Below the pieces are notes generated by a model, which was given only the letters and a program-made list of their open reading frames with translations, was not told the DNA's origin and ran no database searches. A stretch of 64,000 nucleotides of DNA from Lentzea sp. NBRC 102530 (GTDB lineage: Bacteria > Actinomycetota > Actinomycetes > Mycobacteriales > Pseudonocardiaceae), in NCBI RefSeq assembly GCF_030269365.1, contig NZ_BSTF01000011.1:276436-340435 (forward strand). The letters run 5' to 3'. This document shows positions 16,681-24,456 of the stretch, piece after piece; position 1 is the first letter of the stretch; the number at the start of each line of letters is the position of its first letter. A program made the position numbers and the translations under genes.

Positions 16681-17535
16681 TCAGGCCTGCCCGAGGGTCT
16701 GGCGTTGCTTGCCGAGGCCTTCGATCTCCAGCTCGACGACGTCCCCTGCGCGCAGGTACGGCTTCGGCTCCGGCTGGCCGAGCGCGACACCAGCGGGTGT
16801 ACCGGTGTTGATGACGTCACCCGGACGAAGGACAAGGAACTGGCTGAGGTAGCGAACGACCTCCGCGACCGAGAAGATCATGTTCTTGGTGGAGGAGTTC
16901 TGCTTGATCTCGCCGTTCACCCAGAGGCGCATTTCCAGGCTCTGCGGGTCGGCGATCTCGTCGGCGGGCACGAGGAAGGGGCCGAGCGGGTTGAACGTCT
17001 CGCAGTTCTTGCCCTTGTCCCACGTTCCGCCGCGCTCGATCTGGAACTCGCGCTCGGAGACGTCGTGCGAGAGCACGTACGCGCCGACGCACGCCAGAGC
17101 CTCCTCCTCGGACTCCAGGTAACGAGCCGTGCTCCCGATGACGACGCCGAGCTCGACCTCCCAGTCGGTCTTCACGGACCGGCGGGGCACGAGCACCTGG
17201 TCGTACGGGCCGACGATCGTGTCGGGCGTCTTGAGGAACACCACCGGCTCACCCGGGATGTCCGCGCCGGTCTCCTCCGCGTGGTCGCGGTAGTTGAGGC
17301 CGATGCAGATGACCTTGCCCGGATGCGCGAGCGGCGGCCCGACCCGCAGGTCCTCGTGGTCGAGCACCTCCAGCTCGTTCGCTTCGAGTGCGGCACGCAC
17401 GCGGTTGACGCCGTCGTTCGCGAGGAACGCCCCGTCGATGTCCGGGGTGATCGGCAGGAGGTCGTACGTGATCCCGTCGTCGGCCCTGACTGCGGGACGC
17501 TCGTCGCCGACCGGCCCCAGGCGCAAGAAGTGCAC
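16681..17535 (-). CDS. Fumarylacetoacetate hydrolase-family protein, probable 2,4-diketo-3-deoxy-L-fuconate hydrolase
   Basis: This 284-residue FAH-fold hydrolase has the GLNYRDHAEE loop, the metal-binding EVELGVVIG strand and the TWDKGKNCETFNPLGPFL loop characteristic of the ureidoglycolate lyase / diketo-acid hydrolase branch. In the non-phosphorylating fucose route this enzyme splits the diketo acid into pyruvate and L-lactate. The start is GTG at 17535, preceded by AGAGGAGGAA (17541-17550); a longer frame to 17763 would run into the divergent subtilase and is rejected. It is the first gene of the operon and is preceded by the ATACATC-type operator. Confidence 0.87.
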   Translation of the reverse strand: MHFLRLGPVGDERPAVRADDGITYDLLPITPDIDGAFLANDGVNRVRAALEANELEVLDHEDLRVGPPLAHPGKVICIGLNYRDHAEETGADIPGEPVVFLKTPDTIVGPYDQVLVPRRSVKTDWEVELGVVIGSTARYLESEEEALACVGAYVLSHDVSEREFQIERGGTWDKGKNCETFNPLGPFLVPADEIADPQSLEMRLWVNGEIKQNSSTKNMIFSVAEVVRYLSQFLVLRPGDVINTGTPAGVALGQPEPKPYLRAGDVVELEIEGLGKQRQTLGQA

Positions 17536-17565
17536 GGCCGTTCCTCCTCTGCTCACACCTACGAA

Positions 17566-17580
17566 ATACATCGGATGTAT
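17566..17580. promoter_or_regulatory. Palindromic operator of the 6-deoxyhexose operon
   Basis: ATACATCGGATGTAT is a palindrome around a central base, lying 15 bases upstream of the operon's Shine-Dalgarno. Both its position and its symmetry suggest a GntR-type dimer site. The FCD regulator at 6522-7196 is one candidate binder; this is inference. Confidence 0.65.
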
Positions 17581-17587
17581 AGCCCTG

Positions 17588-17601
17588 CGAGGGCGCCCTC
17601 G
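17588..17601. repeat. 14-bp GC palindrome between divergent promoters
   Basis: CGAGGGCGCCCTCG is a perfect palindrome 8 bases from the ATACATC operator and 47 bases before the subtilase start. It could be a second operator or simply a GC-rich dyad. Confidence 0.4.
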
Positions 17602-17647
17602 TCTAGGGCTCGGCATGAAGTCGTCCGATGAATAAGAGGAGTTGATC

Positions 17648-20464
17648 ATGAATCTGGCCGCCGCATCGCTCCTGGTGGGCGCACTGCTGGCACCGGCCGC
17701 ACCGGTCGAGCCTGTAACCGTTTTCGTGGAGCTGACCTCGGCCGCAGCGGTCGACGCCGGCACGGTTTCTCAGGCCCGTTCAGCACGGGACAGAACCTCG
17801 GAGCACGTGTCCCGGATCGTGTCCCGATCCGGTGGCCGGGAAGTGGCCCGAACGACCAACGCCGTGCCCGGCGTGGTGCTCTCGGCCGACAGGTCGCGGT
17901 TGTCCTCGCTGTCGCGCATGCCCGAGGTCCGCGCGGTGCACCGGATGGTCCCCAAGCAGGTCTCGAACGCGCACGCCGTTCGGCTCACCCGGACGTCCGA
18001 CGTCTGGAAGTCGCTCGGCAGGTTCGGGGACGGCGTGCGGATCGGGGTGATCGACACCGGCATCGACTACCGGCACGCGGACTTCGGCGGCGGCACGTTC
18101 CCGACCGCCAAGGTCGTCGGCGGCTACGACTTCGCCGGTGACGCCTACACGGCCAAGCCGGGGTCGATCCCGGAGCCGGACGCCGACCCGCTCGACTGCG
18201 AGGGCCACGGCACGCACGTCGCCGGCACCGCGGCCGGGTTCGGGGTGAACGCCGACGGCACGACCTACCGGGGTTCGTACGCCTCGGTCGATCTCGATGC
18301 GTTGAAGATCGGCCCTGGTACGGCCCCCAAGGCGTCGTTGTACGCGTTGAAGGTGTTCGGCTGCGAGGGCGGCACGAACCTGACCGCGCAGGCACTGGAC
18401 TGGGCGCTCGACCCCAACGGCGACGGCGACTTCTCCGACAAGCTCGACGTGGTGAACCTGTCGCTGGGCAGCGACTTCGGCGCTCCGGACGACCCCGACG
18501 CGTTGTTCGTGCGCAAGCTCGTCGAGAACGGTGTCGTCGTGGTCGCGGCGGCCGGCAACGGTGGCGACTTCTACGACGTCTCGGGTTCGCCGGGCAACTC
18601 CGCCGAAGCGATCTCCGTGGCGAACACGCGCGACTCGTTCTCGATGCTGGACGGGCTGGAGGTGGCCGGGAAGCGGTACGCGGGCCAGTACAGCCAGAAC
18701 TACAAGGAGTCGTTCGACCTCTCGAAACCGGTCGTTCGACTGTCGTCCAACGTGGACGGTTGTCAGCCGATCTCCGAGCCGCTGGCCGGGAAGGTCGTCT
18801 GGCTGGAGTGGGACGACAGCGACGCGACCCGCGCGTGCGGTTCGGGTGCCCGCACCGACAACGCCTGGAAGGCCGGAGCGGCGGGTGTCCTGCTGCCGAC
18901 GACCCTGCCGGTGTTCGCGGCCGGGATCGCCGGGAACGCCCACATCCCGGCGTTCCAGCTGACCGCTGAGGCCTCCGCCGCACTGCGGCCCTCGTTGACG
19001 GCCGGAACGCTCACGGTGCGCCTGACCTCGTCGTTGAAGGTCGCCGTGCCGTCGATCACGCCGTCGATCCAGGACACCATCACCCCGTCGTCCTCGCGGT
19101 CGCGCTCGTCGATCGCGGTGGCCGCACCGGGTGACACGATCTTCTCCGCCGCGTCCGGCACCGCCTCGGACGGCGTGTCGATGGGTGGCACCTCGATGGC
19201 GTCACCGCACGTGGCGGGCATCGCCGCACTCCTGCGCCAGGTCCATCCGGAGTGGACGGTCGCGGAGGTCAAGGCCGCGTTGATGAACACGGCCTCCGGG
19301 ATCATCAAGGACTCCTCGGGCGTGCGTGAAGCGCCGATGCGCGTCGGTGCGGGCCGGGTGGACGGGCTCGCGGCGTTGAAGTCCGACGTCCTGGTGCTCG
19401 GTGACGCGTCGTTCGGCACGGTCGAGGCAGCCGGACCGGTGTCGCTCAGCCGGACGTTGAGGCTGGTCAACAAGGGCACGCAGACCGTGTCGCTGAACAC
19501 CCGCTACGAACCGATCACCACCGTGCCCGGGGTGTCGTTCCGGGTCGTGGTGCCGCAGGTGACGCTGCGGCCGGGTGCGTCGGCGTCGGTGCCCGTGCAG
19601 GTGCGGATCACCGACCCCGCCGCGTTGCGCAAGGCGGCCGACCCGACGGTGTCGCTGGACGAGGGCCGTCAGTTCCTCGCCGAGGCGTCCGGCCTGGTGG
19701 TGTTCACGGGTGATCGCTCGCTGCGCGTCCCGGTGTACGCGGCGCCGAAGCCGGTGTCCCGCCTGACGCTGGCCGGTGGCCGGGTCGCCGGGCGCGGCCT
19801 CGACCAGCCCGGTTACCAGTCGCGGATGACCGTGCTGAACCTCGGCGCGCGCTCGGACCGGCTGCCGGCCTGCGGTGAGGGCGTGCAGAACGACTGCGCC
19901 GTCAACCGCACGGCTCGCGGCGGCGACCTGCGGTACGTCGGCGCCACGGCGACCGAGGACCTGCTGGCGTTCGGCGTCGCGACCTGGGACACCTGGGCGA
20001 ACATCGGCAGCATCACCAAGCCGGAGGTGAGGTTCTCGGTGGGCGGCAAGGACTTCGTGACCACCGCCGAGAAGCAGAGCAACCCCGACGGCGACGTGAC
20101 GGCCGACGTCTGGTTCGCCCGCACGGTCGTGGCCGGTACCGAGGACGTCGTCGACGAGCAGCCGCTCAACGGGTTCGACGGTGCGACCGACACGAACCTG
20201 TTCGACAGCGACGTGGTCGTGTTGCCCGTTTCGCGTGCTTCGCTGCCGTCCGGGCCGGTCACCTACACCGTCGGCGTGCAGAGCCGGTACACCGCTCCGG
20301 CCGACACCGACGACCTGGTCGACGTGGCCCCGCAGGCGACGTTCGACTACAGCTTGATCGTCCCGGAACTGTCCACAGTGGTCCGTCCGGGTGATCGGGT
20401 TCCCTCTGGATCGTTGGTGCTGTTCCACCACAACGCGAGCGGTAACCGCGCGTTCGTGCGGTGA
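17648..20464 (+). CDS. Secreted subtilisin-like serine peptidase (S8) with PA-type insert
   Basis: This 938-residue exported protease has a short hydrophobic signal (residues 1-20), an I9-like propeptide (about 22-105) and a catalytic domain with Asp136 (VIDTGID), His187 (GHGTHVAG) and Ser516 (GGTSMASPH). Between His and Ser is a long insertion (about 340-470) containing a protease-associated (PA) type domain. After the catalytic domain come beta-rich fibronectin-like segments to the end. ATG at 17648 has AAGAGGAG six bases before it. It is divergent from the fucose operon and likely degrades extracellular protein. The C-terminal half has no sorting signal, so the protein is probably released. 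Confidence 0.92.
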   Translation: MNLAAASLLVGALLAPAAPVEPVTVFVELTSAAAVDAGTVSQARSARDRTSEHVSRIVSRSGGREVARTTNAVPGVVLSADRSRLSSLSRMPEVRAVHRMVPKQVSNAHAVRLTRTSDVWKSLGRFGDGVRIGVIDTGIDYRHADFGGGTFPTAKVVGGYDFAGDAYTAKPGSIPEPDADPLDCEGHGTHVAGTAAGFGVNADGTTYRGSYASVDLDALKIGPGTAPKASLYALKVFGCEGGTNLTAQALDWALDPNGDGDFSDKLDVVNLSLGSDFGAPDDPDALFVRKLVENGVVVVAAAGNGGDFYDVSGSPGNSAEAISVANTRDSFSMLDGLEVAGKRYAGQYSQNYKESFDLSKPVVRLSSNVDGCQPISEPLAGKVVWLEWDDSDATRACGSGARTDNAWKAGAAGVLLPTTLPVFAAGIAGNAHIPAFQLTAEASAALRPSLTAGTLTVRLTSSLKVAVPSITPSIQDTITPSSSRSRSSIAVAAPGDTIFSAASGTASDGVSMGGTSMASPHVAGIAALLRQVHPEWTVAEVKAALMNTASGIIKDSSGVREAPMRVGAGRVDGLAALKSDVLVLGDASFGTVEAAGPVSLSRTLRLVNKGTQTVSLNTRYEPITTVPGVSFRVVVPQVTLRPGASASVPVQVRITDPAALRKAADPTVSLDEGRQFLAEASGLVVFTGDRSLRVPVYAAPKPVSRLTLAGGRVAGRGLDQPGYQSRMTVLNLGARSDRLPACGEGVQNDCAVNRTARGGDLRYVGATATEDLLAFGVATWDTWANIGSITKPEVRFSVGGKDFVTTAEKQSNPDGDVTADVWFARTVVAGTEDVVDEQPLNGFDGATDTNLFDSDVVVLPVSRASLPSGPVTYTVGVQSRYTAPADTDDLVDVAPQATFDYSLIVPELSTVVRPGDRVPSGSLVLFHHNASGNRAFVR

Positions 20465-20515
20465 CACCCGGTTGGGCGTGCCTCCCGCCCGAGTCTCTCG
20501 GCATACTCGGCTTTC

Positions 20516-21439
20516 ATGGATCTGGTCGTGGGACTCGACGCGGGCGGCACGTCAACCAGGGCACTGGTGCTCGACCTGGACGGCGCCCGGCTGGGCCAGG
20601 GCCTGGCCGGGGGCGCCAACCCCAACTCGCACCCGCCGTCGGTCGCCGCCGCGCACATCGGTGAGGCGCTGACGGAGGCGTTGGACGGTCTCGACTCCCG
20701 CAAGGTCCGCTCCGGCGTGCTCGGCATGGCGGGCGCGTCGAAACTCGCGGACCCGGCGATCTTCGACCTGTTCCAGGAGGCCTGGACGCACGCGGGCCTG
20801 CACTGCCCGATGCGGGTGATCACCGACATCGAGGCGGCCTTTGCCACCGGCACGTCGTCCCCGGACGGCACGGCCCTGGTGGCGGGCACGGGATCCATCG
20901 CGGGCCGCATCGCCGGGCACCGGATGGTCGCCCAGTCCGGCGGCTACGGCTGGCTGATCGGCGACGACGGGTCGGCGTTCTGGCTGGGCCGCGAGGCCGT
21001 CCGGGCCACCCTGAAGCTCCTCGACCTGGGCGCCCCGCTGGAAGGCCTCGCCACCGCCGTGCTGACGGCGGCGGGCGTCAAGAACCGCGGCCGGCTCATC
21101 AACGCCGTCAACGACCGGCCGCCGATCGCGCTGGCGAAGTTCGCGCCGCTGGTCAGTTCGGCCTACCACCACGGCGATCCCGAGGCTCTTTCGATCGTGG
21201 CGCACGCGGCCCGGTTGCTCGCCGACACGGCCACCGCCGTCCGCGAGCCGTCCGACACCTCACCGATCGTGCTGGTGGGAAGCCTGATCAAGACGCCGGT
21301 CGGCACGCGGCTGAAGGAGGAGCTGCTGGCCCGGTGCAGCGCTCAGGTGATCATGGCGACGGAAGGGGCGGCCGGGGCGGCGTGGCTCGCGGCCGTGGAC
21401 GTGCTGGGGCCGGACGCGCCGAGGCCGAACCGGTCCTGA
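20516..21439 (+). CDS. BadF/BadG/BcrA/BcrD-type ATPase, probable N-acetylglucosamine kinase
   Basis: This 307-residue ASKHA-fold sugar kinase has the phosphate-1 motif GLDAGGTSTRALVLD at the N-terminus, the GTGSIAG phosphate-2 motif, and SGGYGWLIGDDGSAFWLGREA, typical of the GlcNAc-kinase branch. It would phosphorylate free GlcNAc or a related amino sugar in the cytoplasm, feeding the NagA route upstream. It begins 51 bases after the subtilase stop and appears to be monocistronic. It is a distant paralogue of the kinase at 38023-39036. Confidence 0.82.
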   Translation: MDLVVGLDAGGTSTRALVLDLDGARLGQGLAGGANPNSHPPSVAAAHIGEALTEALDGLDSRKVRSGVLGMAGASKLADPAIFDLFQEAWTHAGLHCPMRVITDIEAAFATGTSSPDGTALVAGTGSIAGRIAGHRMVAQSGGYGWLIGDDGSAFWLGREAVRATLKLLDLGAPLEGLATAVLTAAGVKNRGRLINAVNDRPPIALAKFAPLVSSAYHHGDPEALSIVAHAARLLADTATAVREPSDTSPIVLVGSLIKTPVGTRLKEELLARCSAQVIMATEGAAGAAWLAAVDVLGPDAPRPNRS

Positions 21440-21475
21440 CTCGCCGGGACGCCCGCACCGGGTCCCCACACCGCG

Positions 21476-22384
21476 TCACGAGGCCAGCAACCGGCCCGAG
21501 TGCGGCGTCCTCTCGTGGTATGCGCGGAGCAGCCCGGCGTGCACGTCGTCCACGTGCTCGGCGGCGTCGTCGTTCCACACCAACGTGATCCGCCGGTGCA
21601 ACGGGTTGCCGATGATCGGCTTGAGCAGCACGCCCGGCACGTCGTGACCGGGGAAGAACCCCGCCACCGCACCGGTCGAGCGCACCAGATCGGCCGCCAC
21701 CCCCGGATCGACGCCGAAGTGCGCGCACCGGGGCGTGAACCCGACGGCCTCGCAGGCCAGGTCGAGGTTGAGCCGTCCGCCGTGGTGCTCGTCCGGCACG
21801 ACCCACTCCTCGCCGGCGAGTTCGGACAGCAGCACCTCGCTGCGCCCGGACAGCCGATGCCCCACCGGCACGCCGATGAGCATGCGTTCCGTGACGACCC
21901 CGCGCAGGCCGACGGCCTCGGGGTAGCGCAACGGAGAACGCGGGAACTCCACCACCAGCGCCAGGTCCAGCTCACCCGTGCGCACCAGTTCCAGCACGGT
22001 GTCACCGGCGCGTTCGATGTGCGTGGTCTGCGGCAAGCCCGGCAACATCTCGCGGACGACCCCGACCAGCAACGCCGTCGGCGACCCGACCACGCCGCCG
22101 AGGCGGAGGCCCGCGTCGCCGCGACGGGCGAGCTTGTGCGAGGTGACGAGCAAGTCGTCGAACCGTTCGACCAGGTCCTGGGCCCGCAGCACGACGTGGC
22201 GGCCCAGTTCGGTCAGCTCGACGCCGTCGGTGCGGCGCAGGAACAACGGCCCTCCGAGACCCGCCTCGATCCTGCGCACCTGCGCGGTCAGCCCGGCCTG
22301 CGCGATCTTCAGCTGGGAGGCGGCCCTGCTGATGCTCCCCGCCCGCGCCACGGCCAGCACCACGTGCAGATGTCTCAGCTCCAT
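21476..22384 (-). CDS. LysR-family transcriptional regulator divergent from the AHBA island
   Basis: This 302-residue LTTR has a winged helix at residues 1-60 (SRAASQLKIAQAGLTAQVRRIEAGLGG) and an effector domain from about 90. The start is ATG at 22384, giving the typical MELRHL opening; a GTG two codons upstream is also possible. It is divergent from the griI-like gene across about 200 bases that contain a perfect 24-bp palindrome, and is the obvious candidate regulator of that cluster. Effector unknown. Confidence 0.85.
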   Translation of the reverse strand: MELRHLHVVLAVARAGSISRAASQLKIAQAGLTAQVRRIEAGLGGPLFLRRTDGVELTELGRHVVLRAQDLVERFDDLLVTSHKLARRGDAGLRLGGVVGSPTALLVGVVREMLPGLPQTTHIERAGDTVLELVRTGELDLALVVEFPRSPLRYPEAVGLRGVVTERMLIGVPVGHRLSGRSEVLLSELAGEEWVVPDEHHGGRLNLDLACEAVGFTPRCAHFGVDPGVAADLVRSTGAVAGFFPGHDVPGVLLKPIIGNPLHRRITLVWNDDAAEHVDDVHAGLLRAYHERTPHSGRLLAS

Positions 22385-22487
22385 TCGCACTGACGAAGCC
22401 TAAGGCAGTTGAGGAACCACAAACACGGCCACGCGGGTGTCACCAGATAACGCACAGTGGTCGTCGTAAGGCCGATTGCTCTGTCAG

Positions 22488-22511
22488 GCCGATAACTCGC
22501 GAGTTATCGGC
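22488..22511. promoter_or_regulatory. Perfect 24-bp palindrome upstream of the griI-like gene
   Basis: The left arm GCCGATAACTCG (22488-22499) is followed immediately by its exact reverse complement. A degenerate copy of the left arm (GCCGATTGCTC) begins at 22471, 17 bases earlier. The site is about 60 bases before the griI-like Shine-Dalgarno. A 24-bp perfect dyad with no spacer suits a dimeric repressor. The intergenic region 22385-22588 holds no gene. Confidence 0.7.
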
Positions 22512-22588
22512 ATCTCACACCTGCCGCTGCCCGCGCGGGCTCCCCCAGGCTGTTGACCACCAAACGAGTTCAGGAGGTGGGAGCGCCC

Positions 22589-23383
22589 ATGAGGAAGGCG
22601 TTGCGGCTGCGACGGCTTTCCCGTCCGAACGACGACAGGTACCTCTTCGTGCCGTTGGACCACAGCGTTTCCGACGGCCCGGTGGTGCCGCGCGACCGGT
22701 GGCACGAGCTGGTCCGATCCGTCGTGCTGGGCGGCGCGGACGCCATCATCGTCCACAAAGGACGGGTGCGCACGATCGATCCCGGTGTGCTGGGCGAATG
22801 CGCGTTGATCGTGCACCTGAGCGCGGGCACGGCGCACATGGCCGACGCCAACGCCAAGGTGCTCGTCGGCGAGGTCGACGAGGCGTTGCGGCTGGGTGCG
22901 GACGCGGTGAGCGTGCACGTCAACATCGGCTCCGACACCGAACCCCGCCAGCTCACCGACCTCGGCCGGGTGGCGGCGGCGTGCGACTCGTGGAACGTCC
23001 CGCTGGTCGTGATGGCCTACGCTCGCGGCCCTCGCGTGAGCGATCCTCGCGACCCGGCGTTGCTCGCGCACGTCGTCAACATCGCCGCCGACCTGGGCGC
23101 GGACATCGTCAAGACCACCCTCGCGCACTCCGTCGAGGACATGGCCGACGTCGTCGCGAACTCGCCGATCCCCGTTGTCGTGGCCGGTGGTCCCGCTTCC
23201 ACGACCAGCCTCGCCGGACACGCCCGCGCCGCGATGGCGGCCGGGTGCGCGGGTCTCGCCGTGGGACGCCGCGTCTTCACCTCGCCGGCCCCGCTGCCGC
23301 TCGTCGCCGAACTCGCGTCGATCGTGCACGCCCCGGCCGACGAGGGCCTCATCCACGCACTGACAGCTTGGGAGAACCGGTGA
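22589..23383 (+). CDS. GriI-like aldolase (DhnA/archaeal FBA family; ADH synthase-like)
   Basis: This 264-residue class I aldolase of the DhnA family shows PLDHSVSDG with Asp24-His25, the Schiff-base Lys175 in ADIVKTTLA and the phosphate-binding GGPAST and GLAVGRRVF loops. In Streptomyces griseus, GriI joins aspartate semialdehyde to dihydroxyacetone phosphate as the first step to 3-amino-4-hydroxybenzoate; archaeal relatives (AroA') feed dehydroquinate synthesis. Coupling by GTGA to a GriH/DHQ synthase II-like gene gives the same pair. The start is ATG at 22589 with AGGAGGT at 22572-22578; an upstream frame adds 12 unsupported residues. The grixazone-type role is favoured in a bacterium. Confidence 0.86.
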   Translation: MRKALRLRRLSRPNDDRYLFVPLDHSVSDGPVVPRDRWHELVRSVVLGGADAIIVHKGRVRTIDPGVLGECALIVHLSAGTAHMADANAKVLVGEVDEALRLGADAVSVHVNIGSDTEPRQLTDLGRVAAACDSWNVPLVVMAYARGPRVSDPRDPALLAHVVNIAADLGADIVKTTLAHSVEDMADVVANSPIPVVVAGGPASTTSLAGHARAAMAAGCAGLAVGRRVFTSPAPLPLVAELASIVHAPADEGLIHALTAWENR

Positions 23384-24453
23384 AGTTCGCCTGGATCGAC
23401 CTCAGAACCGTCGCCGCCGAGCACCGGACCGCGGTGGTCGACGCGGCCGTGCACAGCCGCGTCGCCGGAGTCGTCGCGGACGATCCCGCACTGCTCGACG
23501 ACCTGCCACCGACGATCACCCGCGTGCTGTTCTCGGACACCTCGGTCGAGAGCCCGCACCTGGTGGTCGTGCCGGTGGACGACCAGGACTCGCTCGACCG
23601 GTCGCCCTCGCGGTCGGCGTTCGTGACGGTCAGCGACGACCGCACGCTCAAACTCGCCTGTGCCGCGGCGGAACGGCTCGACCACACCGTCGTCGCGTTC
23701 ACCGACCCGACCAAGATCCCCCTGGAGATCGTGATCGCGGCCGCGCACGGCGCCCCCGGCAAGCTGGTCACCGTCGTCTCCGACCTGGTCGAGGCCGCGA
23801 TCGTGCTGGAGTGCCTGGAACACGGCTCCGACGGCGTCCTGATGGCCCCCGCCGACGCGACCGACGTGTTCCGGCTGGCCCGGCTGCTGGAAGCGAAATC
23901 CCCACCGCTGACCTTGACCACGCTGACCGTGGAAGCGTTGACGCACAACGGTTTGGGTGACCGCGTCTGCGTCGACACCGCCTCGCACTTCGCCGAGGAC
24001 GAGGGCATCCTCGTCGGCTCGTTCTCGTCCGGCTTCGTTCTGTGCTGCAGCGAAACGCATCCGTTGCCGTACATGCCGACCCGGCCGTTCCGGGTGAACG
24101 CGGGCGCGCTGCACTCGTACGTCCTCGGGCCGGGCAACCGCACGAACTACCTGTCCGAACTGCGCTCCGGCAGCAAGGTCCTCGCCGTCAACGCCGACGG
24201 CCGCACCCGCGAACTCACCGTGGGCCGCGCCAAGCTCGAATCCCGCCCGATGCTCACGATCACCGCCCGCTCCCCGGAAGGCGTCGTCGTCGACCTGATG
24301 GTCCAGGACGACTGGCACGTCCGCGTCCTGGGCCCCGGCGGCGAGGTCCGCAACGTCACAGAACTCCGCCCCGGCGACGAACTCCTCGGCCACATCGCCA
24401 CCGAGCAACGACACGTGGGCTTGCCGATCGGCGAGTTCTGCAAGGAGTCCTGA
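23380..24453 (+). CDS. GriH-like 3-dehydroquinate synthase II family enzyme
   Basis: This 357-residue protein of the DHQ synthase II (AroB') / GriH family has the long hallmark region NAGALHSYVLGPGNRTNYL followed by SELRSGSKVLAVNADGRTRELTVGR. GriH cyclises and aromatises the GriI product to 3-amino-4-hydroxybenzoic acid. The GTG start overlaps the aldolase stop. The pair GriI/GriH is sufficient for 3,4-AHBA in S. griseus. Archaeal members use NAD to make dehydroquinate, the alternative role, but actinomycetes normally have standard AroB. It is followed 3 bases later by an acyl-AMP ligase. Confidence 0.86.
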   Translation: MKFAWIDLRTVAAEHRTAVVDAAVHSRVAGVVADDPALLDDLPPTITRVLFSDTSVESPHLVVVPVDDQDSLDRSPSRSAFVTVSDDRTLKLACAAAERLDHTVVAFTDPTKIPLEIVIAAAHGAPGKLVTVVSDLVEAAIVLECLEHGSDGVLMAPADATDVFRLARLLEAKSPPLTLTTLTVEALTHNGLGDRVCVDTASHFAEDEGILVGSFSSGFVLCCSETHPLPYMPTRPFRVNAGALHSYVLGPGNRTNYLSELRSGSKVLAVNADGRTRELTVGRAKLESRPMLTITARSPEGVVVDLMVQDDWHVRVLGPGGEVRNVTELRPGDELLGHIATEQRHVGLPIGEFCKES

Positions 24454-24456
24454 CAC

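Noticed and set aside
22589..24453. Assignment of the aldolase/DHQ synthase II pair to the archaeal shikimate entry route.
   Set aside because: Less likely in an actinomycete, which normally has standard AroB; coupling to an AMP ligase and LysR fits 3,4-AHBA formation better. Phylogeny could overturn this.
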